Shown piece by piece: positions 32,389 to 42,529 of a stretch of 64,000 nt of DNA. Below the pieces are notes generated by a model. That model was not told the DNA's origin, did not search any database, and was given only the letters and a program-made list of their open reading frames with translations. The stretch's first letter is position 1; the number at the start of each line of letters is the position of its first letter. The position numbers and the translations under genes were made by a program. The stretch comes from Aradus depressus. Taxonomy: Eukaryota; Arthropoda; Insecta; Hemiptera; Aradidae. The stretch spans positions 13,022,562-13,086,561 of the forward strand of contig OY759217.1 of the NCBI GenBank assembly GCA_963662175.1, given 5' to 3'.

Positions 32389-33200
32389 ATGTCGGCTAAA
32401 ATGAAACCAGACCCAAGAAACTTCACATGTAGCAGCATCCTTTTGAGACCGATTGACTAATAGGCTATATGGCGTCTCAAAATTTTGAACGGGACCACGT
32501 GCTCAACGTTTTTTCCCTTTACTTGGCTAAGGGTCTTAACGACGAGTACTTAAAGAGTACTTAACGCCTAACAAGTTCGTCACCGTCACTAAGGGTCCGG
32601 TCCGAAGGACGACGTGCTCAATATTTTTTCACTTCCCAGTTGGAACAACTAAAGGCCCCCCTTCTAGATTTCGAACTCGCCACTCGCGTATTCACATATT
32701 TTCTGAAAAACACATTAGGACAGCAATGTCGGTAGATAGGCAGCAAACAGAAACTATGATAGTCAACCATAGACAGATTTAGATATATTGGGAGGGTTGT
32801 TGTGTACATCTAGGGAACAAAGCATCGAACGCTCTCAGGACCATCGCCTATGATCCAATCCGAAGGACGACGTGCTCAAGGTTTTTTTTCCACGTCCTAG
32901 TAAAAACTCTCAAAGGCCTCGCAAGATTTCGTCTACCGTAACACTGTTAATACTAGCTTGGGTGTCCACCGTTGCACGGGTTATTATTATTAGCTACGGT
33001 GAACACCGATGCTCGATCTTAAATTAGTTTTCATATCAAACTAATAAACGCCTTTTTCCGGGATTTGACTATATGTCTAATTCCATGTGAATAATTGAAA
33101 ATTGCAAAGTCATGAATGTATTATCGAAAATGCCTAGAAATCGGATGACAGATATTATGGGAAGTTCCCCCATGGGATAATACTGCTATTATATATGTAT
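32389..33200. mobile_element. Very old SINE-derived pieces and unassigned sequence
   Basis: On the minus strand 32495-32690 and 32830-32945 keep GAAGGACGACGTGCTCAA and AAAGGCC blocks of the older SINE subfamily. 32950-33200 contains no gene; a GGGAAGTTCCCCCATGGGAT segment near 33160 resembles the Helitron 3' region in outline only. Confidence 0.5.
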
Positions 33201-33207
33201 AATAATA

Positions 33208-33775
33208 CTCCGAGGCCCTTAGGGTTTTTATCTGGGAGGTGAAAAAACCTTGAGCACGCTGGCCTTCGGATGGGACGTTAAGGGATGGTCCCGAGCTTGT
33301 ACGATGTCAGGTACTCGTTAAAGACCCCTACCCTTGGCGAATAAACCTATGCAGGCAAAATTGACAAAAGAGCACTCTGGTAGTAGACGACATCGCTCAT
33401 TTGCTGCAACAGCGACATAAGTCAAGAACTGTGATTTTCCAGGAGGAGCAATTCAAGCATTCATTCAAAAATAACTTATCAGTATGGTTTATTGAAATAA
33501 TATAATTTAAAAAAAGTGCAGTAACAGGCGGTATATAGGCCTTACTGCGATTTCTCCCTTAACCTCATAACTACCTTCACTTTGAATTATGACATTCTTG
33601 CAGCAATAATTGTTTTCTCGGCGTCGTTCTACCCGCTCAAAGTATATGTGAGAATGGTTCTTCCTATGTCCATAACTCAAAACGCCCATTTTTGAGTTAT
33701 GCCGTTGTTGCAGCAGATGAGCGATATTACCTCGTAGTTAAAGCCCTATCATGAGTAACAATAACCAACCAACTA
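33208..33775 (+). mobile_element. Old-subfamily SINE split by a small MITE
   Basis: The SINE body (33208-33384) has the variant hairpin GGTTTTTATC...GAAAAAACC and continues at 33729-33770 (ACCTCGTAGTTAAAGCC, tail CAATAACCAACCAAC). Between lies a ~344-bp insert with terminal inverted repeats CGCTCATTTGCTGCAAC (33388) and GTTGCAGCAGATGAGCG (to 33727). It has no supportable ORF. Confidence 0.7.
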
Positions 33776-34548
33776 TATATTTGTATAGAAGACATGGCCC
33801 CTGATGATCAAATCTAAACCAACAAAATAAAATATTGTGTAAATAAGCAGTGAATTATGATAAGAACTTGCAGAAGTTATAGTTTTAGTTAAGCAATAAA
33901 AACAAGAAGTTTGTAGATTTGTAACTTCTGTTTTGACTTGCACTAGAAGTATGTCGCGGATTGTATTGGAGTTGATAAAGTCCTCCGCCTCAACTGGAAG
34001 TATTCAATTATTCATTTCAAATCAATAGCTGCGGACCCAGCGTTAAGTACTAATTCTTTACCGATAGTCCCTTGTCAAGCCAATAACCTCTATTATTATT
34101 TGTAATCAATATATCGTCGAGTTGGTGGTACAAGTGACCAATTAGGACGTAGGTAGCTCAGAGGGAACGTGATGGCCGCAGTCTGCATGACAACCATCAA
34201 CAAACTTGCAGAGAATCCAAGGCTGTGGATATTAGGACAATACACAGGGTGGCCCAGATAAGCGGGCCACAAGTGAAATAACTCCTAAACGGTTAGAGAT
34301 ATCAAAATTGTGCATAGGACTAAAGTTGTAGCACTTGCCAAGAGCTGTAGAATAGCGTCTTTGAAAAGACAAAAATGACCCTTTTAATGGCTCAAACAGC
34401 CCTTCGAAGGGCGACGTTCCCTTTTGACCCTTAAGTTTCATTACATTTTATTAAAGTACTAAAGAAACAAGGAAGAACTGTGCAAACAGATTTTTGATAC
34501 GTCAAGTAGTTCTCGGGAAGAAAAACGTTTTAAGTTGTACGTTTTTAC
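33692..34548 (-). repeat. Inverted duplication, arm 2
   Basis: Reverse complement of 6985-7842, nearly identical, including the SINE tail and MITE edge. The ends are abrupt. Confidence 0.8.
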
Positions 34549-34835
34549 TGATTAGATTTTGGCCGAAATCAAACGAAAATTGAAACCACTTCCTAACTAC
34601 GTTTTACAAGATACATCTTATGTATCAAAAAACTTTTCAATTAACAGTTGTAGAAAATATTAAAATACATATTTTATAAGGAATACGATTTTTTATAGGT
34701 CGTCTGGTTTTCGAGATATATGCCGAAAACCATCTAGATATGTAGTTTTGAAACATATATTTTAGATATTTACGACAAAATATGCAATTTTTTGCAGTAA
34801 AAACCTAAAACGTGCAATTTGGCTAAAAACGTTAA
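34549..34835. repeat. Dispersed non-coding repeat, also at 54995-55090
   Basis: ATACGATTTTTTATAGGTCG, GAGATATATGCCGAAAACC and TGTAGTTTTGAAACATATAT recur in order at 54995-55090. No coding. Confidence 0.55.
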
Positions 34836-34847
34836 TAACGTGCAATA

Positions 34848-35188
34848 GGTTAGGTTTTATGACTCATGCCCGGGCTTCAACTAAGAGGTCATATCGCCTA
34901 CTACCAGAGCGCTCTTTCGTCACTCTAGTGGACATGAGCCCGACTCTACTGTGGGAGTCCTAAATTTTGCCTACCCTAAATTTTCATTCATCTAGGGTAG
35001 GGGTCTTTAACGAGTACCTGACACCGTACAGGCTCGGGACCATCGCTTAACGTCCCATCCGAAGGACGGCGTGCTTAAGTTTATTTTACCTCCCAGATAA
35101 AATAAACTAAGGGCCTCGGTCGGGCTACGAACCCACGACCTTGAGCTCAGAAGTCAAGCACGCATATCACTGAGCTACCGGCGCCCTC
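34848..35188 (-). mobile_element. tRNA-derived SINE, full length
   Basis: Minus strand, tail GGTTAGGTTTTATGACTC at the left, GAGCTACCGGCGCCCTC at the right. Perfect 12-bp duplication TAACGTGCAATA at 34836-34847 and 35189-35200. Confidence 0.94.
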
Positions 35189-35200
35189 TAACGTGCAATA

Positions 35201-35400
35201 TAAAATGTATGTATTTCAATCAGAATGCCTTAATTCGTAAAAATAAATTGTTATTTATTGATTTCAAGCAAGCGAAAAAAATTGCAACTGCACGGGAATA
35301 CGGGCTCTAATTATCATATAACCAGGTACCGTCTTGAATGATGTAAGAGAGGAAGACTGCCCAGTGGAAGATCTTCATGAAGAAATATCAATAAATATCG
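35201..35400. other. Unassigned
   Basis: Short AT-rich segment; the 65-codon frame at 35334-35531 runs into the next SINE. Confidence 0.35.
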
Positions 35401-35404
35401 AGTC

Positions 35405-35620
35405 TATTGAGCACAAGATAACGGGTTCGATATCCGGCCGAAGCCCTCAGGTTTTTATCTGGAAGGTTAAAAAAACCTTGACCACGCCGTCCTTCGCTAA
35501 GCGAGTACGATGTCAGGTTACTCGTTTATGAACCCTGCTCTAGGTGAATAAACCTAGGTTGGCCACATTCAGCACTCTCACAGTAGACGATATGACCTCG
35601 TAGTTTCGAGTCACAGTAAC
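35405..35620 (+). mobile_element. Old-subfamily SINE fragment
   Basis: TAACGGGTTCGATATCCGGC (B-box region), then the GGTTTTTATC...AAAAAAACC hairpin and CGCCGTCCTTCG; the 3' body is shortened. Confidence 0.7.
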
Positions 35621-35679
35621 CAACTCAAAAAATACCTAAAATAGAAAAACAAATAAATACATGATTATGAGATAATGTC

Positions 35680-35830
35680 AATGTCAAAATGTCAAGAGGG
35701 GATAAATCACCCAGTGGTGACACTCCCTAGCCACTGATTTCCTCTCATTTGTAACTAATCACTGTCACTGCTGCTGCTAAGGAGCTCTCTAGGCCATTGA
35801 CGCTTAAGCCGTCGTTGGGGAATAAATAAA
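35680..35830 (-). pseudogene. 3' end of a Jockey-like LINE
   Basis: The reverse complement matches 60530-60660: CGACGGCTTAAGCGTCAATG, GCCTAGAGA, GCAGCAGCAGTGACAGTGAT and TCCCCTCTTGACATTTTGAC. It holds the last codons and the start of the 3' UTR. This Jockey subfamily is distinct from the full-length LINE. Confidence 0.7.
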
Positions 35831-36205
35831 AAAAAAATAATATTAATTTTTCTTATCAAAGACGAAGATAATGTGTAAAACTAAAAGTTGAAAGTTTACT
35901 GTATATATCACTCGTAATCAGGGTTCCTGTTCTGGCTTCACTCTGCATCACCCTGATAAAGCCTTTGATATTATTCACTCAGTTTATCGGTAGGGGAGAG
36001 TACGCAACAGGTTTTAAAAGCAACAGTTTTTTTTAGTTTTTTTTTTTTCTTTCCTTTCCACACAAATGGTTGTATAGAAGATAATCCTCGAGTCCGTTTT
36101 TCATAAGTCCGGGAACTTAACAGTTGAGTCTTAACTCGACCGGCCTTAAACATGGCCGACCGCACACCAATTCAACAAAATATTTTGTCAGACTAATTCG
36201 ATCAT
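35831..36205. other. No recognised gene
   Basis: The 64-codon minus frame at 35971-36165 is Lys-rich from a T run and has no domain. Confidence 0.35.
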
Positions 36206-36206
36206 G

Positions 36207-37701
36207 GAATAGATAATTAAAATACACAATTTCTTCGTCAAACTTCACTATATTCTCAAATATTCAACTAGTTTCGCCGTGTTAAGGCATTATCAAGAGT
36301 CACTTATAAACTGACAGAAATGGTTGACAGGGTAGAAGGTACAGTTATGGAGGGGGGTTTTTAGGTAGTGACGGGGAATCCCTTGTTTTTGTTACTCTAT
36401 ACATTCTAATCATCGTTTATATAAAGCTGAAAATGTCTGTGCGTTGTACCGCTATAACTCACGAACGGCTTGATGGATTTGATTATTTTTTTTTTTTAAT
36501 TTGTTCGTCATCGTCTGTGGAAGGTTATAGGCGTATTAGTACCTCAATATCTGGTCCATCCCAGCATCCACCCACGCAATCTTTGTAACTCAAAAACCAC
36601 TGCAATGATTAATGAGGAATCTTTTTGAATAGATAAGTTTTATCTACCGGAAGGTTAAGGTCTATTTTTTAATCAACCCCTGGTCCATCCCAGCATCCAC
36701 TCACGCAATCTTTGTAACTCGAAAACCATTGCAACGATTAATGAGAAATCTTTTTGAATAAATTAGTTTTAGCTCCAGGATGGTTGAAGTCTATGTTTTA
36801 ATCAACCTGGTGGTCACAAGCGTTCTCAAGTACGCACTGGCTAGGACGTCTACTGATGCTAAGTATTCACTAGCTTTGGTTTCCGCCGTTGAATGGCGCG
36901 TACTAGCCATGGTGCCCAGGGGTCCTAAAAACTTACTTGCTGGGATGTCTGCAGTTGAAGGACTATAAGCGTTATTCCGTATGAATAATTGAAAATTATA
37001 ACATCATGAATGTACTATTGAAGAATTGAAATGGATTCGAACGAGAGATATTAGGATAAAAGTCAAAGTTCCCCGGGCAACGCCGGGTATTACTGCTAGT
37101 AAACAGATATTTACAAAATAACAATAAATATAAAATAAAAAAGAAATATATATATTACCTATATAAAATCTAATAAAGTGAAGCTAACAGTAAAGTGTTG
37201 GTATTTATATTGTATAAATACATTATAAACAAGAACTCTTGTTTTGCCAACTCACATTTAGAGAATACTATAATTTCATTTGATGTTTCAATTGCCTTTA
37301 AATTCTATGTATTTGTTTTTATTCACTTAATATTTATAATATTTTACATTTATATAATTCATGAGTCATACCTATATAAATACCAACACTTTACTGTTAG
37401 CTTCGCTTTATTAGATTATATATATATATATATTTCTTTTTTATTTTATATTTTATTATCTTATATTTTTATTTTATTATCTTGTAAATATCTGTTTATT
37501 GGAATGTATAGAGTAACAAAAGCAAGGTATTCCCCGTCACTACCTAAAAACCCCCTCCATAACTGTACCTTCTACCCTGTCAACCAATTCTGTCAGTTTA
37601 TAAGTGACTCTTGATAATGCCTTAACACGGCGAAACTAGTTGAGTATTTGAGAATATAGTGAAGTTTGACAAACAAATTGTGTATTTAATTATCTATTCT
37701 T
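36207..37701. mobile_element. Large foldback element, arms about 210-330 bp, carrying a Helitron
   Basis: Left arm 36207-36409 (AATTAAAATACACAATTTCT, AACTAGTTTCGCCGTGTTAA, CTGTCAGTTTATAAG in complement) continues at 37100-37195. The right arm (37375-37701) is the reverse complement. Arm identity is high. The middle (about 37195-37375) is AT-rich, and the 139-codon frame at 37195-37614 is an AT-driven by-product. The left arm is interrupted by a Helitron at 36410-37099. Confidence 0.85.
36410..37099 (+). mobile_element. Non-autonomous Helitron, 690 bp, boundaries proven by the opposite arm
   Basis: It begins TCATCGTTTATATAAAGC and ends TATTACTGCTAG. A perfect hairpin CCCGG-GCAACG-CCGGG lies at 37072-37087, eight bases from the CTAG. 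Removing it leaves CTAA|TAAACAG, which matches the other foldback arm (A|T junction at 37498/37499 on the opposite strand). It contains two similar internal blocks (GGTCCATCCCAGCATCCAC at about 36552 and 36681). It encodes no helicase and depends on an autonomous relative. Confidence 0.9.
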
Positions 37702-37784
37702 GGAATGGAGCTTCACAAAGTAAATCTGGAAACCATAAATTATTTAATTCGATCATGTATAAAAAAAAAAAACAATTTCGTCAC

Positions 37785-38281
37785 CATTAGACACGTCGAG
37801 CGTTCAATACTATCTTGTACTTCCCTAGCTATACGAAGAATAGGGGAAGTTATGTAACCGGTCAAAAATTCGATGCACAATTTTCAACGGAATTTCATGT
37901 TTCTCGTTCTCTAGATACCAAAAATGGGGAAACAAAATTTCTGTTTGTATGTGAACACAACTCCCGATAGAAAGAATGCATCAACACGAAATGTTATATG
38001 TGTAACCAACAAATACATAAGGACAACTCCTATCGATTTCAGCCAAATCGACCAAAGAGAAGGGAGGATTAGGAGGAATACTTAACTCAAAAACTCTAAT
38101 AACTGCCGATGTAATGAAATTATCGACATGAAATTTTATATTTGAAGTCAAAACCCAATGAGAACATAACTTGTCCAATTCCAGCGATATCGGCATTAAT
38201 ATGAGGATTTAGGAGCCCCCTTTGAGGAATATTAGCGCAAACGGTCGACTGGTTTTGGAAGGGGAGCGAAAAGTTAATTAA
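37785..38281 (-). repeat. Family A copy, left part, host of the outer piggyBac
   Basis: Minus orientation: terminal hairpin at about 37829-37858 (ACTTCCCTAGCTATACGAAG), then GGAATTTCATGTTT, AACTCCCGATAGAAAGAATG, AGCCAAATCGACCAAAGAGA. The family resumes at 40323-40385 (TGGGAAGTACATTGCAGGTG) after the piggyBac insertion. Confidence 0.82.
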
Positions 38282-38527
38282 CACGTTGACTGCCACGGAA
38301 TTTTTCACGATTCCGGTCTAAAAAGCCAATTTGATTTAATCATGTTATATTATTAAAAACTTTAAGAATAGTACATAGTAATAATCAAAAAGCTTTAAAA
38401 AATGTTGGTTTTTTAAAAAAAACATGTTACGAATTATCTCGTAGTTGGCTTATGTAACTTTTCCAACAAGCAACTTGTTCTAAAATAAAACTTATAAAGT
38501 TTAGAGAAGCATTCGTCGACGCGTTGA

Positions 38528-38749
38528 TTGGAGAAGAGATTGAACCAGTTTAAAAAAAAAAACAGGATCGCAGGAGCTTCATTATTTACAGAGTATTCCA
38601 CCTACCGAAAAAAAATGCGTCCGACAAAGCCATGCCGATTTTGTACCAAAGCTAAAAAACGGCGCGAAACACGTTACTTCTGTCCAATCTGCCAAGAGAA
38701 GCCAGCAATTTGCGTGGAAGATTGTTTTAAAAATTATCACAAAACATAA
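38528..38749 (+). pseudogene. piggyBac transposase Cys-rich C-terminus (outer element)
   Basis: The 73-codon frame ends with the zinc-binding tail of piggyBac-like transposases: CRFC, then CPIC, PAICVEDCFKNYH. This is the C-x2-C...C-x2-C-x3-(P)-x-(L/I)-C-x3-CF-x2-YH arrangement. That domain helps recognise transposon ends. The DDD catalytic core and N-terminus are missing. The stop at 38747-38749 fits a natural C-terminus, followed by AATAAA at 38780. Strand is opposite to that of the nested element. Confidence 0.85.
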
Positions 38750-38866
38750 AAATGTATTTCCTTGTATAACCTTTTTTTGAATAAACTTTGTATAATTATT
38801 ATATTTTCTGTTCATTTAAGCCAAACCTGATTTTTTATTCTCTTTCCTGAGGCCATCTATTCATAT

Positions 38867-40181
38867 CCCTAGAATGACACCGTGAATATTGTCACCACTA
38901 TTGACATCGTGGGGTGTTTGACACCCCAAGCACTTTATATAATTTTCTTGTAATTTATTTTTCACATTAATCCAAAATTAATGCAAATTTAATATTTTAG
39001 AATGTATCTAATGAATATAAAACAAACAAACAAAATTAGAAAGTTATTTTAATTGAATAGTGAAAAATCAAATAAGGATGTAACATGTTGAAAAAGTTAA
39101 AAAGTAGATATAGATAAAAATACTGTACGAAATTTTATTTGTAAGAAAGGTAAAAACTATAGTTTTTTTTTTTAAACTCAAGTATAGTGTCCATGTAAAA
39201 AAAATCACTTTAACAAAAAATATATACAATTTGCACAGTTAAACTCAGTCACAATCGGTGCACTTCATTAGACGATGATCGTTGCACATCGGCCTCTGGC
39301 AGCTCATGCAAACCATTTTGGATTTTCTTCATTTCTTTTTCTTCGCCGGATTTCTTCATTTGTATGTTTGACAATCATATCGATAATATTTCTATCAAAT
39401 AACAGCCGCCATCCGTCAACTACTTCCCGAATATCTTTTGCTTGCCCTTGAGGGCCTGGTCGACCAGATACTATATTTCTTGCTTTTATTTGGCCTCTGG
39501 TAGAGGGAATGTCTTTTTTCCAACAATAACCATTCTCTCCCACAAATATATTAAGTTTTCCTACCTTCTCGGGGACATCGTCTTGGCACAATGTGGTCGA
39601 AGAGTCTGCACATGTGCTGGGCTCCTCATGTCCCACGAATGTGTCATCTAATTCCTCTTCAGAGTCTGAATGAACATGGGTTTCTTCATATTCTTCTTCA
39701 GAAGTACTGTCTCCCAGTTCCTCAATATCCTCTCTCCTCAGTTCTTCGAGATACTCCAACAGTTCCTCATCAGTCCACTGTCTCTTTTGAGATGCCATAA
39801 CTTTCCTAAAATATATAAATATACGTTATGAAGAAATCTATTGTCGCAAAACCCACTTCCAACTCCACAGTAAACATTAACTTTAACGATTTAACACATA
39901 AATTATAAACAAAGTCATAAAAAAAAGAACTTACCTGTAATAGGTAAAAAAAAAGAATGACGTCAATAACACGGTGGGGTGTGAGACACCCCAAGATCAC
40001 TTCAATGTTGATTCCTAAAGTCACAAGGGCCTACTAAAGGTGTTAGAAGTCATAGTAAGGTTAGGGAGGAGATGACTGTGATTTACATAGGGTCGGGGGA
40101 ATTCTGTGAACTATAGGAAATTAAGTGATACACTTTAACTTTCGATTGGGGTGTTAGACACCCCACGGTGTCATTCTAGGG
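38867..40181 (-). mobile_element. Inner piggyBac-like element flanked by ATAT
   Basis: Perfect 18-bp terminal repeats CCCTAGAATGACACCGTG at both ends, with ATAT on each side (38863-38866 and 40182-40185). Three copies of a 17-bp palindrome GGGGTGTNNGACACCCC lie at 38911-38927, 39976-39992 and 40148-40164, possible transposase binding sites. The interior joins the N-terminal coding part to the Cys-rich end. Confidence 0.9.
39245..39798 (-). pseudogene. Internally deleted piggyBac transposase (inner element)
   Basis: The ATG at 39796-39798 starts 164 codons with an acidic N-terminus (EELEEYLEE-like runs, Asp/Glu/Ser-rich) typical of piggyBac transposases. It continues into WRLLFDRNIIDMIVKHTNEE, the segment before the catalytic core. 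It then jumps to RRKRNEENPKWFA and a stop at 39304. In another frame, overlapping that end, 39245-39316 reads MVCMSCQRPMCNDHR...KCTDCD, the Cys-rich C-terminal domain (C-x2-C-x4-C-x2-H-x5-C-x2-C). The roughly 350-residue DDD catalytic core is deleted and the junction is out of frame, so no active enzyme. A truncated DNA-binding protein could still be made; that is speculation. Confidence 0.88.
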
Positions 40182-40385
40182 ATATTTACACTGTTATGCT
40201 ACGAGTTTTCTCGTAGCTGTACAAATATGGCAAATAATGAAGGGACGAGATAACTCGAAGTAGGCGTCCTGGGCAAGTAAACAACTTACCAGATATCTCG
40301 TAGTTGGCAGTCAATGTGTTAATTAATAAATAAAACTCTGGGAAGTACATTGCAGGTGATTTACCGACGACTTTTTTGTTTAGCT

Positions 40386-40775
40386 CTCGACAAAATTCAC
40401 TGCGCAAGCGCCTCCCGAACACCTTCCTTTTAACCTTGTCTGTTAAAATTATTTATCAAAATGTATTTTTTTGCTGTATCCTACTCAACTCTCACACTTG
40501 TAATACTAACAAAAATAATCACCCACCCAGACAATCTTTTTTATTTAAAATGTGAATTTTATGCACAACTCCAGTGCATTTATCAATTCAGTTTTCTCCA
40601 TTGTTGAGTTTTATTATGAGTTAGCCTATATTTTAAGTAGGGTGGTTTAAGAAGTATCCTGAAGCAATTTTTGAGTTATTAGAACACATATAAAGACTCC
40701 AAAACTCCTAATACAGTTAGAGATGTTTTCGCCAGAGATCTTGTTAGGAAATCGAAGGCGATGGTTTGCGCTGTG
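40386..40775. other. No recognised feature
   Basis: AT-rich non-coding sequence following the family A end. Confidence 0.35.
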
Positions 40776-40950
40776 TAATCATGTGTACATTGTGATTATG
40801 ATTTCATGATTATGATTACATGATTACGATTACATGATTACTCGATTACAATCATAATCATGACCGTGATTACGATTACAATCGTGTAATCAAGTAATCA
40901 CCCAATTTTTTAAATTATAATCGTAATCTTAATCATTGATTATGATTATG
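40775..40950. repeat. Dense GATTA/TAATC cryptic repeat
   Basis: About 175 bp with roughly twenty GATTA or TAATC pentamers on both strands (for example TTACATGATTACGATTACAT), partly self-complementary. This is a degenerate simple repeat; the core also equals half-sites for K50 homeodomain proteins, which may be coincidental. Confidence 0.75.
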
Positions 40951-41450
40951 CCCATCTCTGGTACAGAGTCATAAGTCTGTATTCTGTACAACCAGCGAAA
41001 TATATTGTGTCTTTTATATAAATATAGTGGAATTTTTGACTCGTTCTAAGTGTTTTATTCAGTAGTACCCTAATACAATTTTTTACGGCTCAAAATTGTT
41101 TTAAAATTTTGGACAAAGAGAGGTCCATTGGCAATTGTCCTGTTGTAATGTTAATTTTCAAAATTCCAAAATTGAGCTACTGGTGATTGAGATATTTTAT
41201 TTTTATTAGTTGACCCTCCAGTCTCTAAGAACCTTGAATGGTAGCTACAAGACACGTAGACCCGCTTCCATTAGATGTTCCATTCATGTCTTCTTCTCTC
41301 GACTAATGAATGACTTGCCAACCCGACTTCTGGTTCCTTATTTGGACCCCGTACGTTACACTTCCCACTAAGTAGGGGTGCCATTCATTTAATTGTCATA
41401 TGATTCATCACGAAATCGTTATTTTTTTTTTTAATTTAAAAAAGACAATT
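40951..41450. other. Unassigned non-coding stretch
   Basis: No coding signal or repeat match. Confidence 0.35.
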
Positions 41451-41454
41451 ATCT

Positions 41455-41560
41455 CAGGGGCATTCCTATTGAGATGAAGATCGCGGGTTTAAAACTTGGT
41501 CGAATCCCTTAGTTTTTTTGATGTGTAAACACCTTAGCTCTTGATAGGGGCGATGTCAGA
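41455..41560 (+). mobile_element. Highly eroded SINE-like fragment
   Basis: GAGATGAAGATCGCGGGTTT and AATCCCTTAGTTTTTTTGAT-like order resembles the SINE head; body missing. Weak. Confidence 0.35.
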
Positions 41561-42270
41561 CCGTTAAGTCTCGCGCAGCGCACGCACACAACTACACACT
41601 TCATTATCTGTGATGTCTGCTGTTTTTGGGCATTTCTACGTTCATGGAATAAGAAAGTGTTTAAATATATTTGAATTTTTATGTTGTACGTTTAATGTTA
41701 AATGTGTTTAACGTGGAATATATTTCGTCACATATGAATGAATATAAAGGTAAATATATAATAAAAGCATTAACAATAAAACATGATTAGATATAACATT
41801 GTATTTTTTCAACATTATTGATCATAATTACCGTAATAGTGAATTTAACTAAAATATCAATATAACGGACTATACAATGATCTTTCGGTAAGCACCTTTT
41901 AGGTAAAGATGTTTCGATAGCTTTTTGTCACAATAAATAAAATTGGTTATAAAAAGAAAATAACATAACAGTGTAATAAAAAAAAAAAATATATTTTAGC
42001 TATCACAAACCTATAATTTCATGTAAAAAAGAAATTGAAGAACAATAAATTTGAAAGTTTAATTCCTCATACTACTTTTCTTATTGTTACATTATAAAGG
42101 TATATAACAAAACAGCAATAACATTTATTTGGACCAGCAAGATACAAGATGCTATACACAAATATATTGTATATAACAAATTTTAATCAAAGTCAGTGCA
42201 CGACAGCAGTTTACACAACAATTCTCGTGAGTAACCGCGTCACTCAAAATGTTTTTTTTTTGTTTTTTTA
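41561..42270. other. AT-rich, nothing recognised
   Basis: No frame above background. Confidence 0.35.
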
Positions 42271-42274
42271 TTTG

Positions 42275-42400
42275 GATAATAAAAAAAAATCCTTGAGCAC
42301 GCAGTCCTTAGAACAGGACGTTAAGCCGTTGCTTGGGACCATTGTCCTGAGTCTGTGCGATGTCAGGTACTCGTTGAAGACATCCCTACCTTAGCTGTAG
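42275..42400 (+). mobile_element. Old SINE fragment
   Basis: CCTTGAGCACGCAGTCCTTA, GGGACCATTGTCCTGAGTCT and CGATGTCAGGTACTCGTTGA are SINE body blocks. Confidence 0.7.
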
Positions 42401-42529
42401 TATGGAGCTTTGACGTCCCGAAAATTGCCTTCTTTGCAAGAAAAATATATTGGGGTAAAAGAAATTATGTTGTTAAATAAAATAAACAAATAATAATTAA
42501 TAATTGAATTAATAATAAATATAAAAATA

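Larger units (their letters stand above)
38282..40318 (+). mobile_element. Outer piggyBac-like element with TTAA duplication
   Basis: Terminal repeats CACGTTGACTGCCA and (complement of the right end) CACATTGACTGCCA differ at one base. TTAA flanks both sides (38278-38281 and 40319-40322). Without the inner element it is about 0.7 kb and keeps only the transposase C-terminus, so it was already an internal-deletion derivative. Subterminal ATCTCGTAGTTGGC motifs occur near both ends (38433 and 40296). Confidence 0.9.

Noticed and set aside
37195..37614. 139-codon hydrophobic open frame
   Set aside because: It lies in the AT-rich centre and right arm of a foldback; the hydrophobic residues follow from T-rich codons and no domain is present.
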